Below are positions 1-8,765 of a DNA stretch of 64,000 nucleotides, piece by piece. Source of the stretch: Bdellovibrionales bacterium RIFOXYD12_FULL_39_22 (GTDB lineage Bacteria; Bdellovibrionota; Bacteriovoracia; Bacteriovoracales; Bacteriovoracaceae). The stretch's first letter is position 1; each line of letters begins with the position of its first letter. The position numbers were made by a program, and so were the translations under genes. The notes under the pieces were generated by a model. The model was given only the letters and a program-made list of their open reading frames with translations. It searched no databases and was not told where the DNA came from. Location: the NCBI GenBank assembly GCA_001770205.1, contig MEQL01000012.1, positions 1 to 64,000 of the forward strand, read 5' to 3'.

Positions 1-2
1 CA

Positions 3-389
3 CAACCGCGTCCAATGCCAGCTCCTCAGCCGCAACCTGAGCCTATGCCGTGGCCAATGCCTGATCCGCAACCACAACCGCGTCCAATGCCAGCTCCTCA
101 GCCGCAACCTGAGCCTATGCCGTGGCCAATGCCTGATCCACAACCACAACCTCGGCCAATGCCAGTACCTCAGCCGCAACCTGAGCCTATGCCGTGGCCA
201 ATGCCTGATCCACAACCACAGCCTCGGCCAATGCCAGCTCCTCAGCCGCAACCTGAGCCTATGCCGTGGCCAATGCCACAACCGGATCCAAATCCGCATC
301 CACAGCCACGTCCAATGCCTGGCCCAGATCCAATGCCAGATCCCAGGCCAACTCCAGTTCCTGGCCCAATGCCAAGGCCTCGCACATAA
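3..389 (+). CDS. C-terminal part of an (X-Pro)n repeat protein (partial)
   Basis: The frame is open from the left edge of the window to a TAA at 387-389, so only the C-terminus is seen. Nearly every second residue is proline. Three 24-residue units (starting at 15, 87 and 159) are almost identical, a fourth (231) diverges halfway, and a degenerate tail ends in Arg-Thr. Each unit is twelve X-Pro dipeptides with X drawn from M, A/V, Q, E, W, D and R. Such sequence adopts an extended polyproline-like rod, as in the periplasm-spanning part of TonB, but nothing here shows the cellular location. A strong terminator follows directly. The function is unknown; the reading frame is convincing because only this frame gives the regular dipeptide pattern. 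Confidence 0.75.
   Translation, partial: QPRPMPAPQPQPEPMPWPMPDPQPQPRPMPAPQPQPEPMPWPMPDPQPQPRPMPVPQPQPEPMPWPMPDPQPQPRPMPAPQPQPEPMPWPMPQPDPNPHPQPRPMPGPDPMPDPRPTPVPGPMPRPRT
15..281 (+). repeat. 72-bp tandem coding repeat
   Basis: Units at 15-86, 87-158 and 159-230 differ at only a few positions. The fourth unit from 231 matches for about 50 bases and then diverges. The repeat is exactly 24 codons, so copy-number change would keep the reading frame of the proline-rich protein. Confidence 0.9.
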
Positions 390-427
390 AATGTGAGTTG
401 ATAGCTTTCTTAGGTTGTTTTTTTCAT

Positions 428-462
428 GGGCCGGTAAGTACTTTACCGGCCCTTTTTTTTTT
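428..462 (+). terminator. Rho-independent terminator after the proline-rich gene
   Basis: A perfect 10-bp stem, GGGCCGGTAA (428-437) with TTACCGGCCC (443-452), encloses a 5-base loop and is followed by ten T residues. It lies 38 bases after the stop of the proline-rich ORF and just before the start at 477. Confidence 0.93.
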
Positions 463-476
463 AGTAACGTACCCCA

Positions 477-3400
477 ATGAAAACATTTAATTTTATCTCT
501 CTTACTTTATTTCTTATCTCTGGATTGACTAGTTTAGTTTATGAATCAATATGGATTCGCGTGCTCTCTTTAGGTGTAGGAGCTACCTCTACTTCCATGA
601 GCATAGTTTTATCCATTTTTTTCTTTGGATTATCAATTGGTAGTTTGCTTGCCGGCAAATTTGCTCGCAGAGTTAATAACCCACTTCTACTATATGGAAT
701 AACTGAGGGCATTATTGGACTATACGCACCTCTACTAATATATGCTCTGTTGAATTTTCATAAATTTTTGGCAATTTTACCGCTGCACGGGTCGCAAAAT
801 ATGTTGGCGCTTTTTGCCAAATTTTTTCTAGTTTTTTTACTTCTCATTATCCCTACTGTTTTGATGGGCCTAACTCTTCCTCTTCTCGTAAAATTTTTTA
901 GTACCCAGGAAACAAATATTGGTAAGCAAATAAGTTTTTTATATGGCGTAAATACTCTTGGCGCATTCTTAGGGGCCATCCTTGGCAGCTTCTTTTTTAT
1001 ACCTAAATTTGGCGTGTTGCTGGCCAACAACTTGATGGCGGCAATAAATATTGCCGTTTTTTTGGCAGTACTGATTATTAATTGGCGTTATCTTAAAGGT
1101 AACAAGTTTTTGCAACCTAAAACTTTGAAACCTAGTGCTTCGTCTATAAAAAAATTTACCCCGAACTGGCAACAAATTATTTTGATCTCCACTGCCCTCT
1201 TTGCCGGTTTTGCCTCAATCTCTTTTGAAGTTGTTTGGAACAAATACTTAGGAATATTTTTTGGCACTAATATTTATGGCCTAGGAATAATTTTAGCACT
1301 CTATCTTTTTGGCATTGGCCTAGGATCCTTACTTCTATCTCTCTATTTTCAAAAAATTAAAAATATAACCAACTTGTTCATAAACGTACTAATGTTGGCA
1401 ATTTTATTTTCTCTTCTAGCAAGCTATGCCCTAAATTACGCACCAATCCTTACAACCATTTTGGCATTCTACCTAAAAGGATGGCCCGGGATGTTGGCCA
1501 TAAAAGCTATAGTCACTGTAGTAATTTTACTTTTACCAACCTTAATGTTTGGAGCACTACTTCCTCTAATTATCGTCATGTTAACAAAATCTGCCGAAGA
1601 TGCGCCAGCAATCACCGGCCTTGCCTACGCCTGGAATACTGTGGGCTCTATTTTGGGTTCTTATTTGGCAGGAATAGTTTTTATTCCCATGTTGGGATCT
1701 GGCGCTGCCATTAAAATTGCCATGCTTGCGTTGACATTTTCTGGAATATTAGTAGTCTTTTTTTTCACACCAGATAAAAAAAGGCGACTTGTTTTTTTTC
1801 CGGTTTTTGCCTGCATTGCGTTGGTGTCAATCTTTGGTGCCAATGTTGACTTCAAAAATATTTTAAAATCTGCCTACACTCAAAGCATCTCTCCCGACAC
1901 TTCGCTTGCTGATTTAACTAAATACTATGCAAAAGATTATGAAGAATTTCAACTCATTGTAGAAGGGAAAACTGGGATTATTTCTCTTAGTCATGATCCT
2001 AAGGATGGAACTCATTATCGCGACTACTACCGACTAAAAACAAATGGATTGAATGAATCTATTTACAATAAAAATTCCATGCGCACTCTTCCCAAGTATG
2101 AAGCTTTGCTTGGACTGCTTTCTTATCTTTTTGTCCGTGACCCTCATAGCGCCTTTATTGTTGGATATGGCGGTGGATTTACTGTAGATTTTTTAACTAG
2201 CACAGATCTTCCCAATGTTTATGTTGCAGAATTAGAAGAAGGAATCATTGAAGCGGCCAACTATGTATACAAAAAAAACAACCCCATTTTAAAAAGAGAA
2301 AATTTGCGTTTAGAAATCGAAGATGCCCGATATGTGCTTAACATTGGCCGCAAGGGAGAGTATGACATCATTGTTTCTCAACCATCTCACTCCTGGTTAT
2401 CTGGAGTGGCAAATCTCTTTACTAAAGAATTTTTTGAAGTTGTTAATGCCAATTTGAGTGAGAAAGGCGTTTTTTCGCAATGGCTAAACTTATACAACCT
2501 CAATGAACCAGTTTTAAAAAGTATTCTTAAAACCTTCTATGAGGTTTTTCCCAATGGGGCAGTTTTTACGGATTTAAATGATAGTGAAATGATCATTGTA
2601 GGCTCTCGTCAACCATTAAAGCTTAATATGCAAAAACTATTGCTCATGACAAAAAATGAGACTCTCTCCACCATGCTCGCTCAAATTCCTTTTAATGATC
2701 CATATAACGCTCTCACTAACTACTCATTAAGTCGCCAAGAAATTGTAAAGTTAACTGATGAGGCAGTGATCAATACTGACATCAATGCTTATGCAGAAGT
2801 AAAACAGAGTGCACTTTTTTATTCTGATTCAAAATATAATACCTCGCCACAGGCATTTTTAAGCAAACATTTTAGTGGAAACTTTTCCTATATTTTAGGA
2901 ACAGATTACAGCGAACGGCCCGACTTTGTATTTAATATGCTAAATGCATATCAAAATATGGGAAAAGACGACAAGCTTCTAACGATGTTGGCACATGTTG
3001 ATGCTGATAAATATCAAGATGATCCGGCCGCACTTTCTTCTCTAGGTTCTCTTTTTTACTCTGCTGAGCGCTATGCCTCTGCCGAGCGCGTGCTTCTTCT
3101 CGCAATGCAAGTTATAAAAAATCCCTCTGGGCCAACCATTGCCACCCTTCTGGCCACCTTAACGGCCCAACGAAAATACAAACAGGCATTGGATCTAATT
3201 AATTCCAGTAATAACAAAAAAGATGCTCTGGTGCTCTGCCACAAGGCCAATCTGCTATATGAACTTAACGATCATGAAAAGTTTATTAAACTTTATACAC
3301 AATCAATAAACCCCTTCGAGCAAACCTATCTTGCCGAGTGCGGAATCTATTTTCATAAAATAAAGGGATATGCACAGTACTTACAAAAAAATTACCAAGA

Positions 3401-3668
3401 CGCCCTACTTTCACTAGGAGAGTATTATCGCAATTATCCCAACGACATTAGCGCAATGAAGGGAATTGTTGCGGCATATCGTGCCATTGGTAATACCGAA
3501 ATGGTTGAGGCCTTCGCTCAAACAATCGCCCGCGTAGCAAAGTCAAACAGTAACCGCCTATTAACATTGGCCACCCGCTACGATTTGCATAATTTGTCAG
3601 GCAAAAGTATTGATGCTCATGCCTTGCGATCAATCGCTAAAGATTTGGACGCCTACACCGAAAAATAG
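477..3668 (+). CDS. MFS-like membrane / spermidine-synthase-like / TPR fusion protein
   Basis: This is a 1063-residue protein. Residues 1 to about 450 are highly hydrophobic, with many membrane segments in two similar halves, as in the fused MFS/spermidine synthase family. The soluble part from about 480 carries a class I methyltransferase-like fold: GYGGG near residue 562, the acidic pair ELEE shortly after, DARY near 615 and SQPSHSW near 634, all typical of spermidine-synthase-like proteins. The last 230 residues look like TPR helical repeats. The substrate is unknown; fused members are not proven aminopropyltransferases. The ATG at 477 has only a weak ribosome-binding site. The next gene begins 2 bases after its stop, so the two are probably co-transcribed. 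Confidence 0.8.
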   Translation: MKTFNFISLTLFLISGLTSLVYESIWIRVLSLGVGATSTSMSIVLSIFFFGLSIGSLLAGKFARRVNNPLLLYGITEGIIGLYAPLLIYALLNFHKFLAILPLHGSQNMLALFAKFFLVFLLLIIPTVLMGLTLPLLVKFFSTQETNIGKQISFLYGVNTLGAFLGAILGSFFFIPKFGVLLANNLMAAINIAVFLAVLIINWRYLKGNKFLQPKTLKPSASSIKKFTPNWQQIILISTALFAGFASISFEVVWNKYLGIFFGTNIYGLGIILALYLFGIGLGSLLLSLYFQKIKNITNLFINVLMLAILFSLLASYALNYAPILTTILAFYLKGWPGMLAIKAIVTVVILLLPTLMFGALLPLIIVMLTKSAEDAPAITGLAYAWNTVGSILGSYLAGIVFIPMLGSGAAIKIAMLALTFSGILVVFFFTPDKKRRLVFFPVFACIALVSIFGANVDFKNILKSAYTQSISPDTSLADLTKYYAKDYEEFQLIVEGKTGIISLSHDPKDGTHYRDYYRLKTNGLNESIYNKNSMRTLPKYEALLGLLSYLFVRDPHSAFIVGYGGGFTVDFLTSTDLPNVYVAELEEGIIEAANYVYKKNNPILKRENLRLEIEDARYVLNIGRKGEYDIIVSQPSHSWLSGVANLFTKEFFEVVNANLSEKGVFSQWLNLYNLNEPVLKSILKTFYEVFPNGAVFTDLNDSEMIIVGSRQPLKLNMQKLLLMTKNETLSTMLAQIPFNDPYNALTNYSLSRQEIVKLTDEAVINTDINAYAEVKQSALFYSDSKYNTSPQAFLSKHFSGNFSYILGTDYSERPDFVFNMLNAYQNMGKDDKLLTMLAHVDADKYQDDPAALSSLGSLFYSAERYASAERVLLLAMQVIKNPSGPTIATLLATLTAQRKYKQALDLINSSNNKKDALVLCHKANLLYELNDHEKFIKLYTQSINPFEQTYLAECGIYFHKIKGYAQYLQKNYQDALLSLGEYYRNYPNDISAMKGIVAAYRAIGNTEMVEAFAQTIARVAKSNSNRLLTLATRYDLHNLSGKSIDAHALRSIAKDLDAYTEK

Positions 3669-3670
3669 AC

Positions 3671-5002
3671 ATGGTTTTCTGGCGACTGCTTTTAATCATT
3701 AATTGTTTTTTTTGTTTTACTGCGTGGCCCACTGAGGCCGGCATAGATTATTCTAAAACAGTAGATTTTTTTCCCATCTCAGACTATGAGCTAACTGCCC
3801 CATCTGTGGCACCACCGGAAATAACCAAATTAGGCGAAGACGTATTAGATATAATTGAGAAGCTGTATGACAAAAGTTTATCTGACAACTCTCAAATAGA
3901 GTGGGATGATTTTTCTAAGTTTTATAACAGCAAAAATAGTGCAAATTTCTATTTGAGTTTAAATAAATTTGCCAGAAACAAACAAGAGCTCTGTGCAGCA
4001 AATCAAAATAATCAAGATCAAAATAGTATCTCACCCACTGTAACTTGGAAGGGCCCTTTTCCTTCGGAACTAATAGAATCTGTAGGAGTAAGCTATGGGC
4101 CGACGCAACACAGATTACTAAAATTAGATTTAAGTGCCAAAGAAAGCTTGGCCGCTGAACCGGCATGGCTTGAAATAATCGAAAAAAAAAATGGGGCCAC
4201 AAAGATAAAATTATATCGCATTGCCGATGTTAATGTTGACTCCACTTCCGGGATCTCAACGGTGGATACTTCGATTAAGGCCAATGGAGGTACTCTTGGC
4301 TCTAAGATTCAGATTCCTTCTGCGCCGACAACACCAGGCCGTGAACTAGAAATACAGGACGCCCCACCAAATCCCTCCAGCAACGTCTATGGTGAAATTG
4401 ATCTTCCAGGAATTCCAATCGCTAAGTTGGCCGGCCAAATATCTAAGTCAGATAATTTAAGTCAAACTGATATTTCCGCAAAGATTGCCCCCACTTCCTT
4501 TATGGAAGTAGCTATAACGCAGAAAAAAATCATAGATGAAGTTAATTCGAAAATTAGTGAGGGGCCAGAAGTAGTCGGCTCTATTATTCCCTCAAAAATA
4601 TTCTCTTTTGAATTCGGTGCCGGCATGATGGATACTGTTGTTGAAAATATGAAAGACGCCAACGCCGATCCGCAAACTACCAAATACATCTTAGGCAAAA
4701 CTAATATAGCATTAGGCAATACTAAATTATCTGTCACTAGCGAAAGGGCCACCAGCGAAAATTCTGAAAAATATTCAACTGTGGCATTTCGTGTAGAGTC
4801 TCCTCTTGATTTTTCAGGTGTTGAGGCATCGGCCATTAGTGAGGTTAAGCATAACAGCTTTAACAACAGTACCGATACAAATTTAGGCATAACGGTACCT
4901 GTAGATATTTTGCGTAAAAAAGTCCAGCTAAAAAACAGCATCTCTCACAAAACGAATGATAACAGCACCACCGCATGGATAATTTTCAAACTACCATTTT
5001 AA
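3671..5002 (+). CDS. Hypothetical secreted protein
   Basis: A 443-residue protein with a clear signal peptide (hydrophobic residues about 4-18, cleavage near TEA-G at 21-24). I recognise no family. The mature part is rich in Ser, Thr and Asn, and its last ~120 residues alternate polar and hydrophobic residues, ending in Leu-Pro-Phe, which would fit a small outer-membrane barrel or beta-sandwich; this is a weak inference. It starts 2 bases after the MFS/spermidine-synthase fusion and probably shares its transcript. Its TAA stop and the TAA stop of the convergent response regulator share the palindrome TTAA. Confidence 0.65.
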   Translation: MVFWRLLLIINCFFCFTAWPTEAGIDYSKTVDFFPISDYELTAPSVAPPEITKLGEDVLDIIEKLYDKSLSDNSQIEWDDFSKFYNSKNSANFYLSLNKFARNKQELCAANQNNQDQNSISPTVTWKGPFPSELIESVGVSYGPTQHRLLKLDLSAKESLAAEPAWLEIIEKKNGATKIKLYRIADVNVDSTSGISTVDTSIKANGGTLGSKIQIPSAPTTPGRELEIQDAPPNPSSNVYGEIDLPGIPIAKLAGQISKSDNLSQTDISAKIAPTSFMEVAITQKKIIDEVNSKISEGPEVVGSIIPSKIFSFEFGAGMMDTVVENMKDANADPQTTKYILGKTNIALGNTKLSVTSERATSENSEKYSTVAFRVESPLDFSGVEASAISEVKHNSFNNSTDTNLGITVPVDILRKKVQLKNSISHKTNDNSTTAWIIFKLPF

Positions 5003-5445
5003 TTTTTTTTGTGGCCAAAGATTCGATTGAGTTTACCAATTAGGGCAGATTTAGTAAGAGGTTTTACTATATAATTTGCCGCTCCCAATTCAATGGCGTC
5101 CATAATAATTGGCAACTCATTTTGAGTACTCATTATCAAAAACGGCGTATTTTTTACTTCATCTATGTTTTTCAAATTTTCTAATAACTGCAGTCCATCC
5201 ATATTGGGCATATTTATATCTGAGATAATCAAATCATAACTATCTCCGGCCGAGGAACTATCTAGAATTTTATCTAAGGCCATCTGTCCATCTTCGGCCT
5301 CATCAATATCTTTAATTCCCAACATCTTCAACATGATCTTGGCCTCAATCAGCATCGATTTAACATCATCAACTAATAAGACCCGCATATTCAAATCTAC
5401 ACTGCCACTTAACTTATCTTCATTGGTCATAGTCATGGGATTCAT
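4999..5445 (-). CDS. Single-domain response regulator (CheY-like)
   Basis: A receiver domain with nothing attached, about 148 residues. It shows the acidic pair in LLVDDV, the phospho-acceptor Asp in ISDINMPNMDG, a Ser at the switch position (IMSTQ) and the conserved Lys in YIVKPL. It is the last gene of a leftward operon with a STAS-like protein, a SpoIIE phosphatase and a CheA-like kinase, so it is the natural phosphate acceptor of that kinase (inference). Several ATGs lie close together (5445, 5436, 5430), and a TTG lies at 5451. The second has GAGA at a better distance, so the exact start is uncertain. Confidence 0.85.
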   Translation of the reverse strand: MNPMTMTNEDKLSGSVDLNMRVLLVDDVKSMLIEAKIMLKMLGIKDIDEAEDGQMALDKILDSSSAGDSYDLIISDINMPNMDGLQLLENLKNIDEVKNTPFLIMSTQNELPIIMDAIELGAANYIVKPLTKSALIGKLNRIFGHKKN

Positions 5446-5479
5446 TCTCAATTATAGGTTAAAAAAAGAAGGCAATATT

Positions 5480-5962
5480 CTAACCATACTGCTTAATAAA
5501 CTTCAAGTATTTTGACTCAATAACATCAATCTCGCTATTGCCTTGGCATTTGGAGCATGGAACAAATTCTTTTGTCTCCATCCCACTCCTTGTATAATCT
5601 TTTCCTCTTTCACACAAAAGCATAGTCTGTTTATCACATTCCTCACAATAGTATGGCAGATAGAAAGACTCAATATATCCATTGGCCGGCATTAGTCCTT
5701 CGATCATATTAATTTGCTCAATCAAAATTCTTGGACAATTTCTATATAAGACCTCTATGGAAGCTGGAATATTTCTTAACCAAACTACCCATTCACGAAT
5801 TCCGCAAGAATTGATAAGATTTAATTCTTTAAAATCAAACACTATTTTTTTTACTGCAGACAGTGTCAACTGAGGGAAACGAACATCCTCATCGACGGCA
5901 CCACCGATGGTTATCTGCAACGTTTCTAGCTCCTGTTTTGTACTGCATTGAAATGCGCCCAT
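5480..5962 (-). CDS. STAS-like protein with C-terminal zinc ribbon
   Basis: A 160-residue protein. Residues about 10-100 resemble a STAS (anti-sigma antagonist) domain: the strand KIVFDFKEL is followed by NSCGI at the loop where RsbV/SpoIIAA carry the DSSG phospho-serine motif. Here Asp is Asn and the second Ser is Cys. The C-terminal ~50 residues carry two Cys pairs, CEEC and CSKC, about 30 residues apart, which should form a zinc ribbon. A GGAGG precedes the ATG. The gene sits 40 bases after the SpoIIE-type phosphatase, the usual partner of STAS proteins, so a partner-switch role is likely. The modified phosphosite makes the mechanism uncertain. Confidence 0.7.
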   Translation of the reverse strand: MGAFQCSTKQELETLQITIGGAVDEDVRFPQLTLSAVKKIVFDFKELNLINSCGIREWVVWLRNIPASIEVLYRNCPRILIEQINMIEGLMPANGYIESFYLPYYCEECDKQTMLLCERGKDYTRSGMETKEFVPCSKCQGNSEIDVIESKYLKFIKQYG

Positions 5963-6002
5963 CTCTTATCTACCTCCTATTTTATCCGCAACTAAGCTTA
6001 GA

Positions 6003-8765
6003 CTAGTTAACAACTATATGCACGTTCTTTCTAATCTCTTCGCTGGCCCGATTTATATTAATCGGTAATGTAAAGACTACGCAAGTCTCCACTGCTTTAT
6101 TTACAATTAAAAAAACTGAATCACTTCTGTCTAGCATTAATCGTACCCCTATTCCTGAGCCGCCATAGCTGTTCATATCCATTCCTTTATCCAGGCCAAG
6201 GTCATAGGTGATATTAAGGCGCGAGACTATTTCAGAAGGGGATAGGCTACCAAATTGATCAACACATCCCACAATAACTTTATTGCCACTAATATCAATT
6301 TTCACAAATACGGCCGCCGCTCTTTTCGAAAATACGCGGCCCTGTCGCCCAACTTTTTTGCGCTTTCCATTAATAACTACGCTCGGGGCATTAAAAATAG
6401 CATTAGTAAAAAGCTCATCCACTAGAAGTTTAATATCATGTTTGATTCTAACGATACGTGGAATTTTATCAAGTCGACGTTCTAGATCTTCTAAAACTAA
6501 AAATTTTTGATCCGACGAGTGAAAAAACCAAACAAATTGATCTCCTTCATCAAGATTCCATTCATGACTATACGTTCCTGTTACAAAAGGTGCAGTCAAA
6601 TTACGAGAGAAAACTTCCAAAATTTCAGCAATGGGATCACTCATAAATGCCGGTCTATTGGAAGCAACCTTCAATGCCAGGGCCACATGTTTAAAATAGT
6701 CCCCATCTTTGACGTTTATTAAATGGCGCACTCCTTGATCTATATTTGTTAAAAAAGGAATTAATTGTCCAAGAGATAAATTATCATAAAAACCAACAGA
6801 ATGATTGGCCAAGCTTGAAGAAGAGAAATCACCATTCAGATTAACCAGGGGCAAAACTCCTAGCAAATGTCGCGGAATAGCTTTTTCAACTGTCATGATG
6901 ACATCTTGCGTTTGAGCATAAGTTGTCGGCAACTCTCCAGAACTTTTTATCCGCATTCCAAAAAAAGTTACATCATCTGCCAGCGGAGTATTTTTTCTAA
7001 AAAGCTCGGCCTCATCAACTATGGACTTTATAACTGCTGGCAGATGCATACTCTTATTCAAGGACTCCAAGGCCAATTTTACAAATTTTCTCTCCCCTAA
7101 TAATTCTCCGCCGGGGCCATGCATCTCCACAACTCCATCCGTATAAAACAAAATAACGTCTCCCTCATTTAATTGAACTTTTGCGGTAGAGTAATTAGGA
7201 TTTGGCCGATCTCCCAACCTTGGGCCATTGGCCTCCGACAATGTGTCCATAGTTTTCTTGGAAAACTCTGAACCATTTTTTCTAAAAATATAAGGAGCAT
7301 CATGGCCGCTATTGGCGTATTCAAGGGTTTTAGTTTTTAAATTTAAAAATGCTACAAAAAAAGTCATACACATTTTACCATGCGAATTTTCATAAATTGC
7401 ATGATTTAAAAATGCTAATGCCAAGGCCGGAGAGGTAACACTTAATCTTGAGATAATTGAAACTGTAGCTTTTGCCGCACTCGTAATCAAGGCCGCTGGT
7501 GCCCCATGTCCAGTGGCGTCTCCGATCCAAAGCTGCACAATCCCCTCTTTTTCATTATAAAACCACCAGTCTCCTCCACATTCACTGGCCGGCCGATAGT
7601 GGCCAGATATCTCTACCATCCCATTGTGATAATAATCTGAAGGAAAAAGATTTTCCTGAACTGTTTTGGCGGTGGCCAACTCCGATTCCATTCTGGCCTT
7701 TTCGGCGGTGGCCGACATAAGCCCTGATATCTTTCCGGCCATTTCATTAAAGCTGTCTGAGAGCATCCCAATTTCATCATTAGAACGACGGGCCAGAGAA
7801 ATATTAAAATTACCTTTGGCCACTTCTAAGGTTGCCTGCGCTAATTCTCGCAAACCAAGAGTAGTTTTATTAGAGGTAAAAATACTTATAATCACTGCAA
7901 GTGAAATTAGGGCCACAAAAAACAAAAGTGATTTTTTCAACAAAACATCAATTGCACTTAGCGCAGTTGCTCTTTTTATATTTGAAAGAATAAACCAATC
8001 AGATATTCCCACCTGGGTAAAAGAAGTAAGCCATTTCTCACCATCTGGTGATAACGATTCTAATGTTCCTTCTTTAAAATTCTGCCCTTTCAATTTTGGC
8101 AGAAAGCTCCAATTCGCAAAGGAGTATTTTTTATTTTTTTCCTCTTTCGCTTCCGGAGAAATAATAATGTCTCCACTTTGACGAATTAAAAATTTGTTAT
8201 AAACTGACTTTCCTTTAAACACATCCAAGATACTGTCGGATTTAATTAATGACAGTATATAAAGTTCCGCTTTTGTCGTTTCGTTAATATGCTTTATGCC
8301 AAACCAAATTAGATCATTTTCCTTGCTAAGATCCATCACGATACTAGACTGGTCTATTGCTGATAACAATTGTGTGGCATAAGTAAAATCGTCTTTTACC
8401 CCATCGTCTTTTGACAATTGGGCCATCTTTAAAAATTGGCCATTTTGATTTTCATAGACTTGCAATAACGCAAGTGACTCGTTGATGGTAAAAATATTTT
8501 TGCCGATTTCATCAAAACTCTTTGCCTCGGAGGAAAAACCCTCTAATACCGGCCGAAGCTGATTAACTGCGACATTCGTTTCGGCCCTAATTTGTGAGGC
8601 CACTGTTTTGGTTACGGCCATGCTCGAATCAAAAATATAAGCAATTTTATCTTTTTCAAAAAGATTAAAAACTAACGCCAAATATAATCCCAAAAAGACC
8701 ACTGGCAAACTAACCAGCAGGATAAGCAATTTGACTTGAATAGATAGGCCCGATTTTGTACTCAT
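6003..8765 (-). CDS. Membrane SpoIIE-type (PP2C) phosphatase fused to a GHKL-like ATPase domain
   Basis: A 920-residue protein. A membrane segment at about 10-32 and another at about 271-296 flank an extracytoplasmic sensor region; a HAMP domain follows (about 300-350), then the linker ETAKTVQENLFP-like element near 360-375 and the RsbU/SpoIIE catalytic domain with GGDWWFY near 398 and GDATGHGAPAA near 412. The C-terminal ~200 residues hold a second enzyme-like domain, with an N-box-like DELFTNAIFNAP near 780 and a glycine lid YGGSGIGVRL near 868, resembling anti-sigma kinase ATPases (RsbW). One polypeptide may thus both remove and add phosphate on a STAS partner. Its ATG overlaps the stop of the upstream kinase gene (ATGA), implying translational coupling. 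Confidence 0.85.
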   Translation of the reverse strand: MSTKSGLSIQVKLLILLVSLPVVFLGLYLALVFNLFEKDKIAYIFDSSMAVTKTVASQIRAETNVAVNQLRPVLEGFSSEAKSFDEIGKNIFTINESLALLQVYENQNGQFLKMAQLSKDDGVKDDFTYATQLLSAIDQSSIVMDLSKENDLIWFGIKHINETTKAELYILSLIKSDSILDVFKGKSVYNKFLIRQSGDIIISPEAKEEKNKKYSFANWSFLPKLKGQNFKEGTLESLSPDGEKWLTSFTQVGISDWFILSNIKRATALSAIDVLLKKSLLFFVALISLAVIISIFTSNKTTLGLRELAQATLEVAKGNFNISLARRSNDEIGMLSDSFNEMAGKISGLMSATAEKARMESELATAKTVQENLFPSDYYHNGMVEISGHYRPASECGGDWWFYNEKEGIVQLWIGDATGHGAPAALITSAAKATVSIISRLSVTSPALALAFLNHAIYENSHGKMCMTFFVAFLNLKTKTLEYANSGHDAPYIFRKNGSEFSKKTMDTLSEANGPRLGDRPNPNYSTAKVQLNEGDVILFYTDGVVEMHGPGGELLGERKFVKLALESLNKSMHLPAVIKSIVDEAELFRKNTPLADDVTFFGMRIKSSGELPTTYAQTQDVIMTVEKAIPRHLLGVLPLVNLNGDFSSSSLANHSVGFYDNLSLGQLIPFLTNIDQGVRHLINVKDGDYFKHVALALKVASNRPAFMSDPIAEILEVFSRNLTAPFVTGTYSHEWNLDEGDQFVWFFHSSDQKFLVLEDLERRLDKIPRIVRIKHDIKLLVDELFTNAIFNAPSVVINGKRKKVGRQGRVFSKRAAAVFVKIDISGNKVIVGCVDQFGSLSPSEIVSRLNITYDLGLDKGMDMNSYGGSGIGVRLMLDRSDSVFLIVNKAVETCVVFTLPININRASEEIRKNVHIVVN

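Noticed and set aside
15..281. Tandem repeats as a possible CRISPR or satellite
   Set aside because: The units are contiguous without spacers, exactly 24 codons long, and encode a regular X-Pro pattern, so they are a coding repeat.
4462..4941. 159-residue antisense frame opposite the secreted protein gene
   Set aside because: Lies fully inside the gene at 3671-5002, whose frame has a signal peptide and runs on; the antisense translation shows no domain and no ribosome-binding site.
5003..5010. T8 run as a terminator of the plus-strand gene
   Set aside because: No stem precedes it; it lies in the coding sequence of the convergent response regulator.
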